NCBI GenBank assembly: GCA_903956835.1
Contig: CAJBOM010000215.1
Location: 1-33,911 of the forward strand
Reading direction: 5' to 3'
DNA: 33,911 bases
Source of the DNA: an uncultured Verrucomicrobiota bacterium
Lineage (GTDB): Bacteria > Verrucomicrobiota > Verrucomicrobiia > Methylacidiphilales > Verrucolacustridaceae
Notes under the pieces: generated by a model
What the model saw: the letters and a program-made list of their open reading frames with translations, nothing else
Database searches by the model: none
What the model was told of the DNA's origin: nothing
Translations under genes and position numbers: made by a program
Shown here: in pieces, positions 9,434 to 17,563 of the stretch
Layout: each line of letters starts with the position of its first letter
How positions within the stretch are numbered: the stretch's first letter is position 1

Positions 9434-10555
9434 ATGAGCGGATCACCTGGAGACGCGCTGGAGGGGTTGCCTTTTGCGAGGTCGGCGGCGGTGGCACGGT
9501 TTGAGGACTTGATGTTCGGATCGATTCGGTTGGAGGAGTTGGCGGAGCAGGCGAGAGGGGAGACGCGAAAGAACTTTGGTCGGACGATGAGGTTGTTTGC
9601 GCCGCTCTATCTTTCCAATGAGTGCGTCAATACCTGTAAGTATTGTGGCTTTTCCAAGGACAACCCAATTCGCAGGGTGACCTTGAAGCCGGAGGAAGTG
9701 GAGGTGGAGGCGAAGCATTTGGCGGGGGTGGGATTCCGAAATTTACTTTTGGTTAGTGGGGAGCATCCCAAGGAGGTACCGGTTTCTTATTTGGCGGAAA
9801 CGGTGCGCCGATGTGTCGGGCTTTTTCCCTCGGTGGCCATCGAGGTAGCGCCGCTGGAGGTGGCGGAGTATCGAGAGGTGGTGGCGGCGGGGGCAGAGGG
9901 GTTGGTCTTGTATCAGGAGAGTTACGATCGGGCGGCGTATGCGGAGATGCATGTGTCGGGTCCGAAACGAAATTTTGATGAGAGGTTGGGGGGACCTGAA
10001 AGAGGGTATGAGGCGGGGTTTCGGCGAATTGGGTTGGGGGTGTTGGTGGGGTTGGCGGATTGGCGGAGGGAGTTGGTGGCATTAGCGGGGCATGTGTCGC
10101 ATATGATGAAAGTGTGCTGGCGTTCGCAAATTACGCTGGCCTTGCCAAGATTGCGGCCGGCGGCGGGTGGGTTTCAGCCGAGGGTAGCGATGTCGGATCG
10201 GGATTTCGTGCGGGCGATTTGCGCTTTTCGGGTGGCGTTTCCGCAGGCGGGAATTGTTTTATCAACGAGGGAGCCGGCGAAGTTGCGGGATGGGTTGATG
10301 GAGTTGGGGGTGACGATGATGAGTGCAGGATCGGAGACGGAACCGGGCGGATATACGGGGGTGGGAAAGGCGCGGTTGCATCGGACGGTGAGGGGGCGGG
10401 AGGTGGCGTTGGAGGCGAGTGAGTGGGAGGGGGCGGAGGCGACGGAGCAGTTTGAGGTTTCGGACGAGCGGAGTGCGGAGGAGTTGAGTAGAGCGCTGCG
10501 GGGAAGGGGATTGGACCCGGTGTGGAAAGATTGGGATCGAGCGTTAGCAGGGTAA
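9434..10555 (+). CDS. thiH: 2-iminoacetate synthase (radical SAM)
   Basis: Radical SAM CX3CX2C (CVNTCKYCGF), YQESYD, SAGSETEPGGY. Follows thiG. Confidence 0.96.
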   Translation: MSGSPGDALEGLPFARSAAVARFEDLMFGSIRLEELAEQARGETRKNFGRTMRLFAPLYLSNECVNTCKYCGFSKDNPIRRVTLKPEEVEVEAKHLAGVGFRNLLLVSGEHPKEVPVSYLAETVRRCVGLFPSVAIEVAPLEVAEYREVVAAGAEGLVLYQESYDRAAYAEMHVSGPKRNFDERLGGPERGYEAGFRRIGLGVLVGLADWRRELVALAGHVSHMMKVCWRSQITLALPRLRPAAGGFQPRVAMSDRDFVRAICAFRVAFPQAGIVLSTREPAKLRDGLMELGVTMMSAGSETEPGGYTGVGKARLHRTVRGREVALEASEWEGAEATEQFEVSDERSAEELSRALRGRGLDPVWKDWDRALAG

Positions 10556-10559
10556 GTGA

Positions 10560-10772
10560 TTGAGCAAGAAGATTACGGTTTTTGCGAATGGGAAGGCGCG
10601 GCAGGTTGCGACAGGCAAGACTGTGGCGGAGATGATTCGGGAGATGAGGCTGGTGCCAGCGAGTGTTCTGGTGGAGAGGAACGGGGAAGCGTTGTTACGG
10701 CAGGAGTGGGAGGACGAGAAGGTAGAACATGGAGATCGGTTGGAGTTTGTGAAGGTGGTGGCAGGGGGGTGA
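10560..10772 (+). CDS. thiS: Sulfur carrier protein ThiS
   Basis: 70 aa ubiquitin-like protein ending in Gly-Gly (EFVKVVAGG). TTG start, 4 nt after the thiH stop. Confidence 0.88.
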   Translation: MSKKITVFANGKARQVATGKTVAEMIREMRLVPASVLVERNGEALLRQEWEDEKVEHGDRLEFVKVVAGG

Positions 10773-10828
10773 GGGGTGCGGCCTTGCAGGGGTCGGTTCA
10801 AGACGTAGTGCGATGATGAAATAAAAGA

Positions 10829-11554
10829 TCAGCTGATGATGCAGTTGGGGGAGACGGTTTGGACGTCGTCGTGGTCTTCGAGTTCCTCGATGAGGGCGAG
10901 AACCTTGGCGGAGGTTTCTGGGTCAGGCGAGGGGGCTTGATTTTCTGGTTCGTAAAGGAAGCGGCTGGCGGTGGGGATGAGTTGGGCGGCGCGGAGGGCT
11001 TTATCGACTGTATCGAATTTGTCTGGAGGGCAGATGACTTCGGTGGAGTGGTCGTCGAGGGTTCGGACATCGTCGGCTCCTGCCTCGAGGGATACTTCTA
11101 GGGCGGTGTTGGGGTCGGCTTTTTCGAGGAGAAAGACGCCGTGGCGTTTAAACATCCAAGCGACCGAGTTGGAGCCACCGAGATTGCCGCCGTGTTTGGA
11201 GAAGAGGTGGCGGATTTCAGCCGCGGTGCGGTTTTTATTGTCGGTGGTGGTTTCGACGAGGAGGGCGACACCGCCTGGGGCATAGCCTTCGTACATAATT
11301 TCTTCGATGGTGCCGCCTCCTTCGAGTTCGCCGGTACCTTTGAGGATGGCGCGATCGATGTTTTCGACGGGCATAGATTCAGCACGGGCGGTGGTGATGG
11401 CGGTACGGAGTCGGGGGTTGAAACCTGGGTCGCGGCCTGAGAGGCGGGTGGCGACGGTGATCTCTTTGGCGAGTTTGGAGAAGAGGGCACCGCGTTTTAC
11501 ATCGGAGATACCTTTGGAGCGTTTGACTTTGGACCAGCGACTATGACCTGCCAT
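10829..11554 (-). CDS. yebC: YebC/PmpR (TACO1) family regulatory protein
   Basis: N-terminus MAGHSRWSKVKRSKGISDVKRGALFSKLAKEI is diagnostic. Start corrected to ATG at 11554. Confidence 0.96.
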   Translation of the reverse strand: MAGHSRWSKVKRSKGISDVKRGALFSKLAKEITVATRLSGRDPGFNPRLRTAITTARAESMPVENIDRAILKGTGELEGGGTIEEIMYEGYAPGGVALLVETTTDNKNRTAAEIRHLFSKHGGNLGGSNSVAWMFKRHGVFLLEKADPNTALEVSLEAGADDVRTLDDHSTEVICPPDKFDTVDKALRAAQLIPTASRFLYEPENQAPSPDPETSAKVLALIEELEDHDDVQTVSPNCIIS

Positions 11555-11566
11555 GAGTGGAATGAT

Positions 11567-11594
11567 TGAAACTGCGGAAGGGGTAGGTGTCAAC
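11567..11594 (+). promoter_or_regulatory. Candidate ECF-sigma-type promoter
   Basis: TGAAACT (11567-11573), 15-nt spacer, GTCAAC (11589-11594). Resembles ECF 'GGAAC(TT)-N15-GTC' promoters; upstream of an ECF sigma gene. Confidence 0.3.
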
Positions 11595-11613
11595 GGGAGT
11601 CGGACCTCAATCG

Positions 11614-11646
11614 TGCTGCGAGCATGCTGCGAGCATGCTGCGAGCA
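11614..11646 (+). repeat. Three perfect tandem copies of the 11-bp unit TGCTGCGAGCA
   Basis: 11614-11624, 11625-11635 and 11636-11646 are identical. Each unit is an inverted repeat (TGCT-GCG-AGCA). Confidence 0.95.
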
Positions 11647-11709
11647 TGAGGGGGGTGTGGGGACAACGGAGGTTGGGCGCGGGGAGGTTTTGTGGGAAGG
11701 TGGGGATTG

Positions 11710-12312
11710 ATGATGGATGGGCAGGAAGGCACGAGCGATGAGATGTTAATCACCCAGATGGCTGGGGGGGATGAGGAGGCGTTTCGTCGGTTGATTGAGC
11801 GGCATCAGGATCGGGTGTACGGAACGGTATCTAGGATGATTGGGGATATTGGTCCTGATGTAGAAGATTTAGCGCAGCAGATTTTTCTGCGAGTTTGGAG
11901 GGCGGCGCCTCGATTCCAGCCTAAGGCGAAGTTCACCACCTGGTTGATGACGGTGACGCGCAATTTGGTTTTCACCTATTGCAGTTCGCAGGCGTATAAG
12001 ATGCGGTTACGGGATGGGGCGGTGAATCCAGATACGGGAGAGGCTTTTATTTTGGAACAAAGAGGAGGGATTGCCCAAAATCCTCGGCAAGAACTTTGCA
12101 CAAAGGAGCTGGGAGAGGCGGTCGCAGCAGCTTATCGAGCGCTTCCAGAAAGCCAGCGGATGGTGCTTCATCTTCGCCAGAACGAAAATTTAAGCTATGA
12201 AGAGATTGCGATTATTATGAAAACAAGTACATCTGGAGTTAAGTCGTTGATGTTCAGAGCCCGTGATTTCCTAAGAAAAGAACTTTTTGAATATTTGAGC
12301 GCACCGAAATGA
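11710..12312 (+). CDS. ECF-type RNA polymerase sigma factor (sigma-70 family)
   Basis: Region 2 (EEAFRRLIERHQDRVYGTVSRMIGDIGPDVEDLAQQIFLRVWRAAPRF) and region 4 (ALPESQRMVLHLRQNENLSYEEIAIIMKTSTSGVKSLMFRARDFLRKEL). Start uncertain: 11692, 11710 or 11743. Confidence 0.93.
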   Translation: MMDGQEGTSDEMLITQMAGGDEEAFRRLIERHQDRVYGTVSRMIGDIGPDVEDLAQQIFLRVWRAAPRFQPKAKFTTWLMTVTRNLVFTYCSSQAYKMRLRDGAVNPDTGEAFILEQRGGIAQNPRQELCTKELGEAVAAAYRALPESQRMVLHLRQNENLSYEEIAIIMKTSTSGVKSLMFRARDFLRKELFEYLSAPK

Positions 12313-12334
12313 GAAATGGGCAGTTTAATCCCTT

Positions 12335-12670
12335 ATGAGCAATAGAAGTCGAGATAAGCAGGAGGAGGGGGAGTTGGGGTCGGAGCTGGAGAAGCTACTG
12401 GCCTCGGTTCCACCTGCGAAGGCGCCGCCGTGGTTTGCGGCCAAGGTGCTGGCGCGTTTGCGGACGGAGAGGGAAGCGGAGGCGCAGCGCAAGTGGAGTT
12501 GGATGCCGAAATGGCGTTGGCTGATGGTGGGGGCAGGATGCGCGGTTCTCGCCGTTGGGTTTTTCCAGTGGAAGGATACGACGCCAACGGTAAGTGATCG
12601 TGCGGTCTTCGCTGCTTTGGACGCTTTGGTGAAGGAAGATGCGGATAACCGCTGGTGGGCTGGATTATGA
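12335..12670 (+). CDS. Small single-TM protein, candidate anti-sigma factor
   Basis: 111 aa. Soluble N-terminal region, one TM segment (WLMVGAGCAVLAVGFF), short C-terminal tail. Lies 22 nt after the sigma gene. No HX3CX2C zinc anti-sigma motif seen. Confidence 0.6.
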   Translation: MSNRSRDKQEEGELGSELEKLLASVPPAKAPPWFAAKVLARLRTEREAEAQRKWSWMPKWRWLMVGAGCAVLAVGFFQWKDTTPTVSDRAVFAALDALVKEDADNRWWAGL

Positions 12671-13230
12671 AAATAAAAATAGGATACTACTTGGTTATGG
12701 TCGGTTTGCTGAGCGCGGGTCTGTGGGCCCAGCCGTCTCCAGAAGAGGCGATCTCCGCTGAGGGGAAAGCGAATCTGGGTAAACCGCGTCCTCCGAGGAT
12801 TCCTGATGGTTCGTATGTGCCAAAGAAAGGGATGATCAATCGGGAGAAGGATCAGTTTTGGGCTGGGCCCGGGGAGGAGGATCGGTTTGTCCAGATCCTG
12901 ACTTTGACCCTTGTATCGAAGGAGCAGTTGGAAGTGAAGTTGCAGGATTGGGCGCCCTACCAAAAATTTACGGATGCGCAGAAAGCGAGGTTGGTTGAGC
13001 GGATCGATGAGGTGCGGGTTCAATCTCGGAAAGAGGCGCTGAAAGTGGCGAAGGACTTTAATTTGGGGGTAACTCCAGAAAATGAAGATGCCTTTGTTCA
13101 GCGTTACTGGACGGAGAAACTGGCTCTGGAAAAGGCGATCAAAGATGAGTTATCCCCATTAAGGAAAAGGTTGGAAGACGAGGCCAAAAAGAGGATGGAG
13201 AAGAGTTTTAAAAGTAGTGTAAGTAAATAG
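12667..13230 (+). CDS. Secreted helical protein with signal peptide (possibly Spy/CpxP-like; family not identified)
   Basis: Signal peptide MKIKIGYYLVMVGLLSAGLWAQ, charged helical C-terminal half. ATGA overlap with the upstream gene (12667-12670). Confidence 0.6.
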   Translation: MKIKIGYYLVMVGLLSAGLWAQPSPEEAISAEGKANLGKPRPPRIPDGSYVPKKGMINREKDQFWAGPGEEDRFVQILTLTLVSKEQLEVKLQDWAPYQKFTDAQKARLVERIDEVRVQSRKEALKVAKDFNLGVTPENEDAFVQRYWTEKLALEKAIKDELSPLRKRLEDEAKKRMEKSFKSSVSK

Positions 13231-13333
13231 TTTACAGCAGGTAGCGCAGATCAGATATAGCGGGTCCGTTTGCCATCAAATCGTTGCTTTGGGAAGCTTG
13301 CTCTATCTTATACCCGACTTATTCACATAGGGG

Positions 13334-15256
13334 GTGAAGGACGTTCTGATTCTGACTGGGGGGCAAGAAGAGCACGGTTATGTGGCTCGGGCGTTGAGAG
13401 ATTCTATTGGGGAGGAGGAGGGGGCGGGCATCCGAGTTGAGGTAAGGGAGGTGGGTGGAGGTGGGGTGGAGGGTTGGTTGGGGTGGCTCACTGAAAGGAT
13501 GGGAAGGGGAGGGGCTCAGGGGGAGAAGATGCAGAAGTGGATTCGAAGGGCGGGGGAGGGAGTGGTGGGTCGGGCGGGATGGCCGCAGTTGCGGCGGGTA
13601 GTGGCGAGGACGCTGGAGGAGACGAGACCTGAGGTGGTTGTTTATTTTCATCCTGCGGTGGGGATGGCTTTACAGGAGCGGGTGCAGGATCGGAGTGAGG
13701 CTGGATTTGAAAGGGTGGGGGTGGTTTTAGATGCGGAAGATTTGCCAGGGTGGGATGCGGTTACGGCTGATCTGTTGTGGGTGGCGGATGAAGGAACCGC
13801 AAAGGAGTTAAGAGAAAAAAATCCGCGTGTCGCAGAGGTGGTGGCAGGAGGATGGCCCGTGCGACCTAGTTTTTTTCCTACTGAGGAAATTAAGGGAAGC
13901 CGAAAATCAGGAGCGGTAGTGAAGATTCTCTATTTGGTTAATTCGCGCCGGCGCAAGGCGAGTCGAACTTTAGAGAAGCTATTGGAAATCAAGGGGGTGG
14001 AGGTCACGGCAGTGGTGGGGAGGGAGGAGGGGTTGAAGGCGGATCTGCAAAAAGGGCTGGCGGAGGCGAAATGTCAGGGAGTAGTTCACGGCTGGGTAAA
14101 AGATTTGGCGACAATGATCCGAGCTCACGATCTGGTGGTGACGAAGCCTGGAACGATTAGTGTGCGAGAGGTTTTGGCGACGGGCCGACCTGCCATTTTG
14201 GTGGAAGGAGGCAAAGGAGCAGAAAAGCGAAAGGGAATTTGTCGTTTGGCGACGAGGATCGGCTGCGGGGCTCTGGCCGATTCTCCTGGGCAGATCGCCT
14301 CAAGAATCAAGGATGCATTGGAAGGGGGTGGAGTAGGTTTGCGGGAGTGGGGTCGGAGGGCTCGGAAAGAGGCGAATCGTTCGGCAGGGGCGATGGAGCG
14401 ATTAGCGGGAAGAATTGCGAAGATGGCAAAGGCAGCCCAATCAACGGAGAGAGTTCCCGAATTACGATTAGTAATGCATGGGTACTCGGGTCGAAAAGGT
14501 CTACTGATGGTAGATTTACATACCCATTCAATATTTTCCGATGGGCGATTGACCTTGCGCGAGATCGTAGATTTTTATGGGCGGCGGGGTTTTGATGCGA
14601 TGGCGGTGACGGATCACTTGGTGGATCGGCGGCGTTTGCTGGGAAGGTTGGCGAGTTTATCTGGTCTGGTGCTGACGTTGGAGGATCTACCTGAGTATTT
14701 CAGGGCGCTAGCGGAAGAACGGAATCGGGCGTGGACCAAATATCGAATGATCTTGTTTCCTGGGTTGGAATTTAATCACGATGGTTTAACCGCAAAAGGC
14801 TCGGCTCACTTATTAGGGATAGATTTAAAGGAGCCGATCGATCCAGCCTTATCGTTGAAGGAGATCTGTCTGCAGATTCGAGGGCAGGGAGGATTGACGA
14901 TTGCGGCGCACCCCCACCATATGAGTTCGGCTTGGGGCAAAGACACCCTCTATTTGTGGGATCGGCAGAATGAGTTTCGCCCGCTGATTGATGCTTGGGA
15001 GATTGGGAATCGGGATGATTTATTTAATCCGGTAGGGTTAAAGCGGTTGCCCTTTATTGCGGGGAGTGATTTTCATAAGCCGAAACATCTAACGAGTTGG
15101 AAGACGATGCTTTGGTGTGAAAAGGATCCTGAAGCGATCAAAGAGTGTATTCGGCAGAATAAAGATATTTCGATCACGCTCTATCGGGACCATCGTTTTG
15201 GTGGGGAAAATGAGGAGCGGGAGGAGAAACGGACGGCATTCGAGCGAAAGGGTTAA
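13334..15256 (+). CDS. Fusion protein: N-terminal MurG/MGDG-synthase-like glycosyltransferase and C-terminal PHP-domain phosphoesterase
   Basis: 640 aa continuous ORF from GTG. N-terminal: VLILTGGQEEHGYVARALRDSI and AHDLVVTKPGTISVREVLATGRPAILVEGGKGAE. C-terminal PHP motifs: VDLHTHSIFSDG, AVTDHL, AAHPHH, IAGSDFH. Confidence 0.75.
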   Translation: MKDVLILTGGQEEHGYVARALRDSIGEEEGAGIRVEVREVGGGGVEGWLGWLTERMGRGGAQGEKMQKWIRRAGEGVVGRAGWPQLRRVVARTLEETRPEVVVYFHPAVGMALQERVQDRSEAGFERVGVVLDAEDLPGWDAVTADLLWVADEGTAKELREKNPRVAEVVAGGWPVRPSFFPTEEIKGSRKSGAVVKILYLVNSRRRKASRTLEKLLEIKGVEVTAVVGREEGLKADLQKGLAEAKCQGVVHGWVKDLATMIRAHDLVVTKPGTISVREVLATGRPAILVEGGKGAEKRKGICRLATRIGCGALADSPGQIASRIKDALEGGGVGLREWGRRARKEANRSAGAMERLAGRIAKMAKAAQSTERVPELRLVMHGYSGRKGLLMVDLHTHSIFSDGRLTLREIVDFYGRRGFDAMAVTDHLVDRRRLLGRLASLSGLVLTLEDLPEYFRALAEERNRAWTKYRMILFPGLEFNHDGLTAKGSAHLLGIDLKEPIDPALSLKEICLQIRGQGGLTIAAHPHHMSSAWGKDTLYLWDRQNEFRPLIDAWEIGNRDDLFNPVGLKRLPFIAGSDFHKPKHLTSWKTMLWCEKDPEAIKECIRQNKDISITLYRDHRFGGENEEREEKRTAFERKG

Positions 15257-16914
15257 TAAAGAAGCTGGAGGCGGGTAATAAATCCAAGCTCATTATTTTC
15301 TACTACAGTACCCTTGGCGCCACCCCCCGTATAAGCCTGGTATTCGACGGTGAGACCGATACGGATGATGCGGTTGGGGTACCAGTTGAGGCCTAGAGAA
15401 GCTCCGTTCACTCCAGTGGCGTTCTGCGTTTGAGAAATTCCTAAACCGCCCTGATCGACTGGACGAAACATATTGGCTCCGGCGGCAAGGCCGTCATAAC
15501 GAAGGGCAATTTGCCAGGCGCCAATGTCTCCAGTTTCAAAGTTCAATGGTTTATCTGGAACAACCCCCCCCAGAGTCGCGCGTTCCCCTGTAATCACCCA
15601 GTCAACCACGACATCCCAAGCGGTGGTTTGGTAATTGGTAAATCCACCTCCGGAAGTGCCATTGATTCTGCCCGTGTTTACCCCTTGCTGCTCGACGGTG
15701 AAATCTGCCCAGCACCCAAACGGCCCGTAGTTATAGTACATCTGGGGGCTGAGTCGCCACACCTCTCCTTGCACTCCAAGGCCGTTTGGAAAGGAGAGGA
15801 ATGTGTTTCCCCCATCGGTGCTATAATTCTGAAAAAGGTTGCTTGAGCTAATCGCGTTGTTTTGAGTTTGCCAGCCAATGCTCCCTCCAACACCTAGGTG
15901 CAACCCGCGAAGCTCCTCAGGAACTTCCATCTCTTCGCGAAAGGGTTGTGCATAGAGTCGAAAGTAACCGACTGGGCCAGTGCCATTATCGATTCCAGTT
16001 TGAACGGTGTCATTTCTTGCCCCTGCACCGACCATCGCGGCCCAAGATAGTTTGTCTGAAAAAAGAGAACCATGAATCATTACCCCGATATCTCGGTTTG
16101 GAACTAGATTGGAGGTCAAAGATCGCTCTGCAAACGGGAGAAACGCGGCTGGGGTAAGAGTTTCAAGCCCTACTGGAGCGGTAAACTTACCGACCTGAAC
16201 TTGGAGTTCATCGATCGTATCATAATTGATAAACGCGTCCGCAATGGTTGTTTGGTAAGCGGTGGCATTGGGTGCCGAGAGTGCAAACTCAGGAGCAAAG
16301 CGGTACTCCCAATCATCATAGAAGTAGCCTGATGCGTAGGGTCGGGCTCGACGAACGAGGAACTTCGACATATCGGTTGTCCCAGCGTCGACAAATTGAC
16401 GGTCGTCGAGCTGGAGTAGTCCTCCTAACCGAATCATGTGTTTATTGTCTTGAGACCGAAAAATGAGACCTTTTTCTGACACATCGATCATGGGGAGATT
16501 TTTTAGTCCCTCCTGTTCTGATTTTGGAGCGAACTCGGTGGTTCCCTCGATAACTTGCTCCATGGAGGTTTGCTCTCGCGTTTCGGAGGAGAGTGCCGAC
16601 TTTGCACGAGTCCTCTGGGAATCTTCAGGCAAAAACGGGGTGTAACCAATGGGATGAGGGGGAAGGGGAGGGGGTGCTGTTTTTGGTTTTGCGTCCTCTT
16701 GGGACGGGGGGCGAAGACGGGGAGTGGCGGGTGGGGTAGATTGTTGAGTTTTTAGTTTTTTGACCTCATCCATCAGGAGCTGCATTTGGGCTTGAAGGTC
16801 GGCGATGGTTTTTGTGGTTTCTTCGTCCATGGCATGGATTGAGCAGGATGGGGCGAGGAGCAGAAGAGCTCCGAGCACAACCCAGCGGATCGATTTTGGG
16901 AAACCCAGCATCAT
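15253..16914 (-). CDS. Phosphate-selective porin O/P-type outer-membrane porin
   Basis: Signal-like N-terminus MMLGFPKSIRWVVLGALLLLAPSCSIHA, coiled-coil segment (IADLQAQMQLLMDEVKKLK), repetitive beta-strand-like sequence (GLIFRSQDNKHMIRLGGLLQLDDRQF...) ending in an aromatic/Tyr (RLQLLY). Start moved from 17076, which lies in the tRNA. Confidence 0.8.
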   Translation of the reverse strand: MMLGFPKSIRWVVLGALLLLAPSCSIHAMDEETTKTIADLQAQMQLLMDEVKKLKTQQSTPPATPRLRPPSQEDAKPKTAPPPLPPHPIGYTPFLPEDSQRTRAKSALSSETREQTSMEQVIEGTTEFAPKSEQEGLKNLPMIDVSEKGLIFRSQDNKHMIRLGGLLQLDDRQFVDAGTTDMSKFLVRRARPYASGYFYDDWEYRFAPEFALSAPNATAYQTTIADAFINYDTIDELQVQVGKFTAPVGLETLTPAAFLPFAERSLTSNLVPNRDIGVMIHGSLFSDKLSWAAMVGAGARNDTVQTGIDNGTGPVGYFRLYAQPFREEMEVPEELRGLHLGVGGSIGWQTQNNAISSSNLFQNYSTDGGNTFLSFPNGLGVQGEVWRLSPQMYYNYGPFGCWADFTVEQQGVNTGRINGTSGGGFTNYQTTAWDVVVDWVITGERATLGGVVPDKPLNFETGDIGAWQIALRYDGLAAGANMFRPVDQGGLGISQTQNATGVNGASLGLNWYPNRIIRIGLTVEYQAYTGGGAKGTVVENNELGFITRLQLLY

Positions 16915-17000
16915 TAGTAGGCAGAATCGACTGAAAACAGAGACGTCCCAAGACCTTCCCCTGTCATAGGAAAATGAGTCGTGAACAAAGGGGAATAAAG

Positions 17001-17082
17001 TGGGCCTGAGAGGACTTGAACCTCCATGGGTTACCCCAACAGATCCTAAGTCTGTCGCGTCTGCCAGTTTCGCCACAGGCCC
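17001..17082 (-). tRNA. tRNA-Leu(UAG)
   Basis: Reverse complement GGGCCTGTGGCGAAACTGGCAGACGCGACAGACTTAGGATCTGTTGGGGTAACCCATGGAGGTTCAAGTCCTCTCAGGCCCA. 7-bp acceptor stem, anticodon loop CTTAGGA (TAG), variable arm, TTCAAGT T-loop. 3' CCA not encoded. Confidence 0.95.
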
Positions 17083-17150
17083 GTTCGAAGAGAGTAACCC
17101 AAAACATGTTCAGGGACGAGCGGAAGTAAAGTGGAAGATATTTCTTGATT

Positions 17151-17169
17151 TGTGACAAAACTGTGACAG
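17151..17169 (-). promoter_or_regulatory. Pho-box-like direct repeat
   Basis: Minus strand CTGTCACAGTTTTGTCACA: two TGTCACA heptamers 4 bp apart (11-bp period). TATCTT (17140-17135) lies 10 nt downstream. Confidence 0.4.
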
Positions 17170-17205
17170 ATATAACTACATAATGGTTAGAGCTATATAC
17201 CTAAA

Positions 17206-17532
17206 GTGATAAAGGCTGCAAAATATAAGAGGGGGTATACTTGGCGGCACCACTTGGATGAGTGGTGGGATCGGGCGGGAACTGAGTTCAAGATAAAGCT
17301 GTTCTGTTTTGTTGTGATCGGGCTATTGGTCTCTGCCGCGGGAATAGTGGTTTTGGTTTCTCAGAGGATGGAGCGGGAATCTTTTATGGAAATTGCCAAG
17401 GAAGCGAAAATAAAAGCAGCGGCAGAATCGGATGGGTTAATCCAAAGTGAAATTTTGGATAATCGAGCTAGCCCTGCTTTTCAGCCTGCACCCTCGCTGG
17501 AGATTCGTGGAGGAACAGAACAAGAGGATTAA
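17206..17532 (+). CDS. Hypothetical single-TM protein
   Basis: 108 aa, GTG start, TM segment KLFCFVVIGLLVSAAGIVVLVS. No family recognised. Confidence 0.5.
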   Translation: MIKAAKYKRGYTWRHHLDEWWDRAGTEFKIKLFCFVVIGLLVSAAGIVVLVSQRMERESFMEIAKEAKIKAAAESDGLIQSEILDNRASPAFQPAPSLEIRGGTEQED

Positions 17533-17563
17533 GCGGGTGGGTGGGGGCGAAAGGGGGATGGGG

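Noticed and set aside
16915-17076. N-terminal extension of the porin ORF (MAKLADATDLGSVGVTHGGSSPLRPT...)
   Set aside because: This is a translation of the tRNA-Leu gene, a common annotation artefact. The true start is probably the ATG at 16914 or 16911, followed by a signal-like sequence.
17145-17184. Plus-strand sigma-70 promoter reading of the TGTGACA repeat (TTGTGA ... TATAAC) for the 17206 ORF
   Set aside because: Spacer is only 15 nt and does not explain the perfect 7+4+7 repeat. Kept as an alternative to the Pho-box reading, not called as a separate feature.
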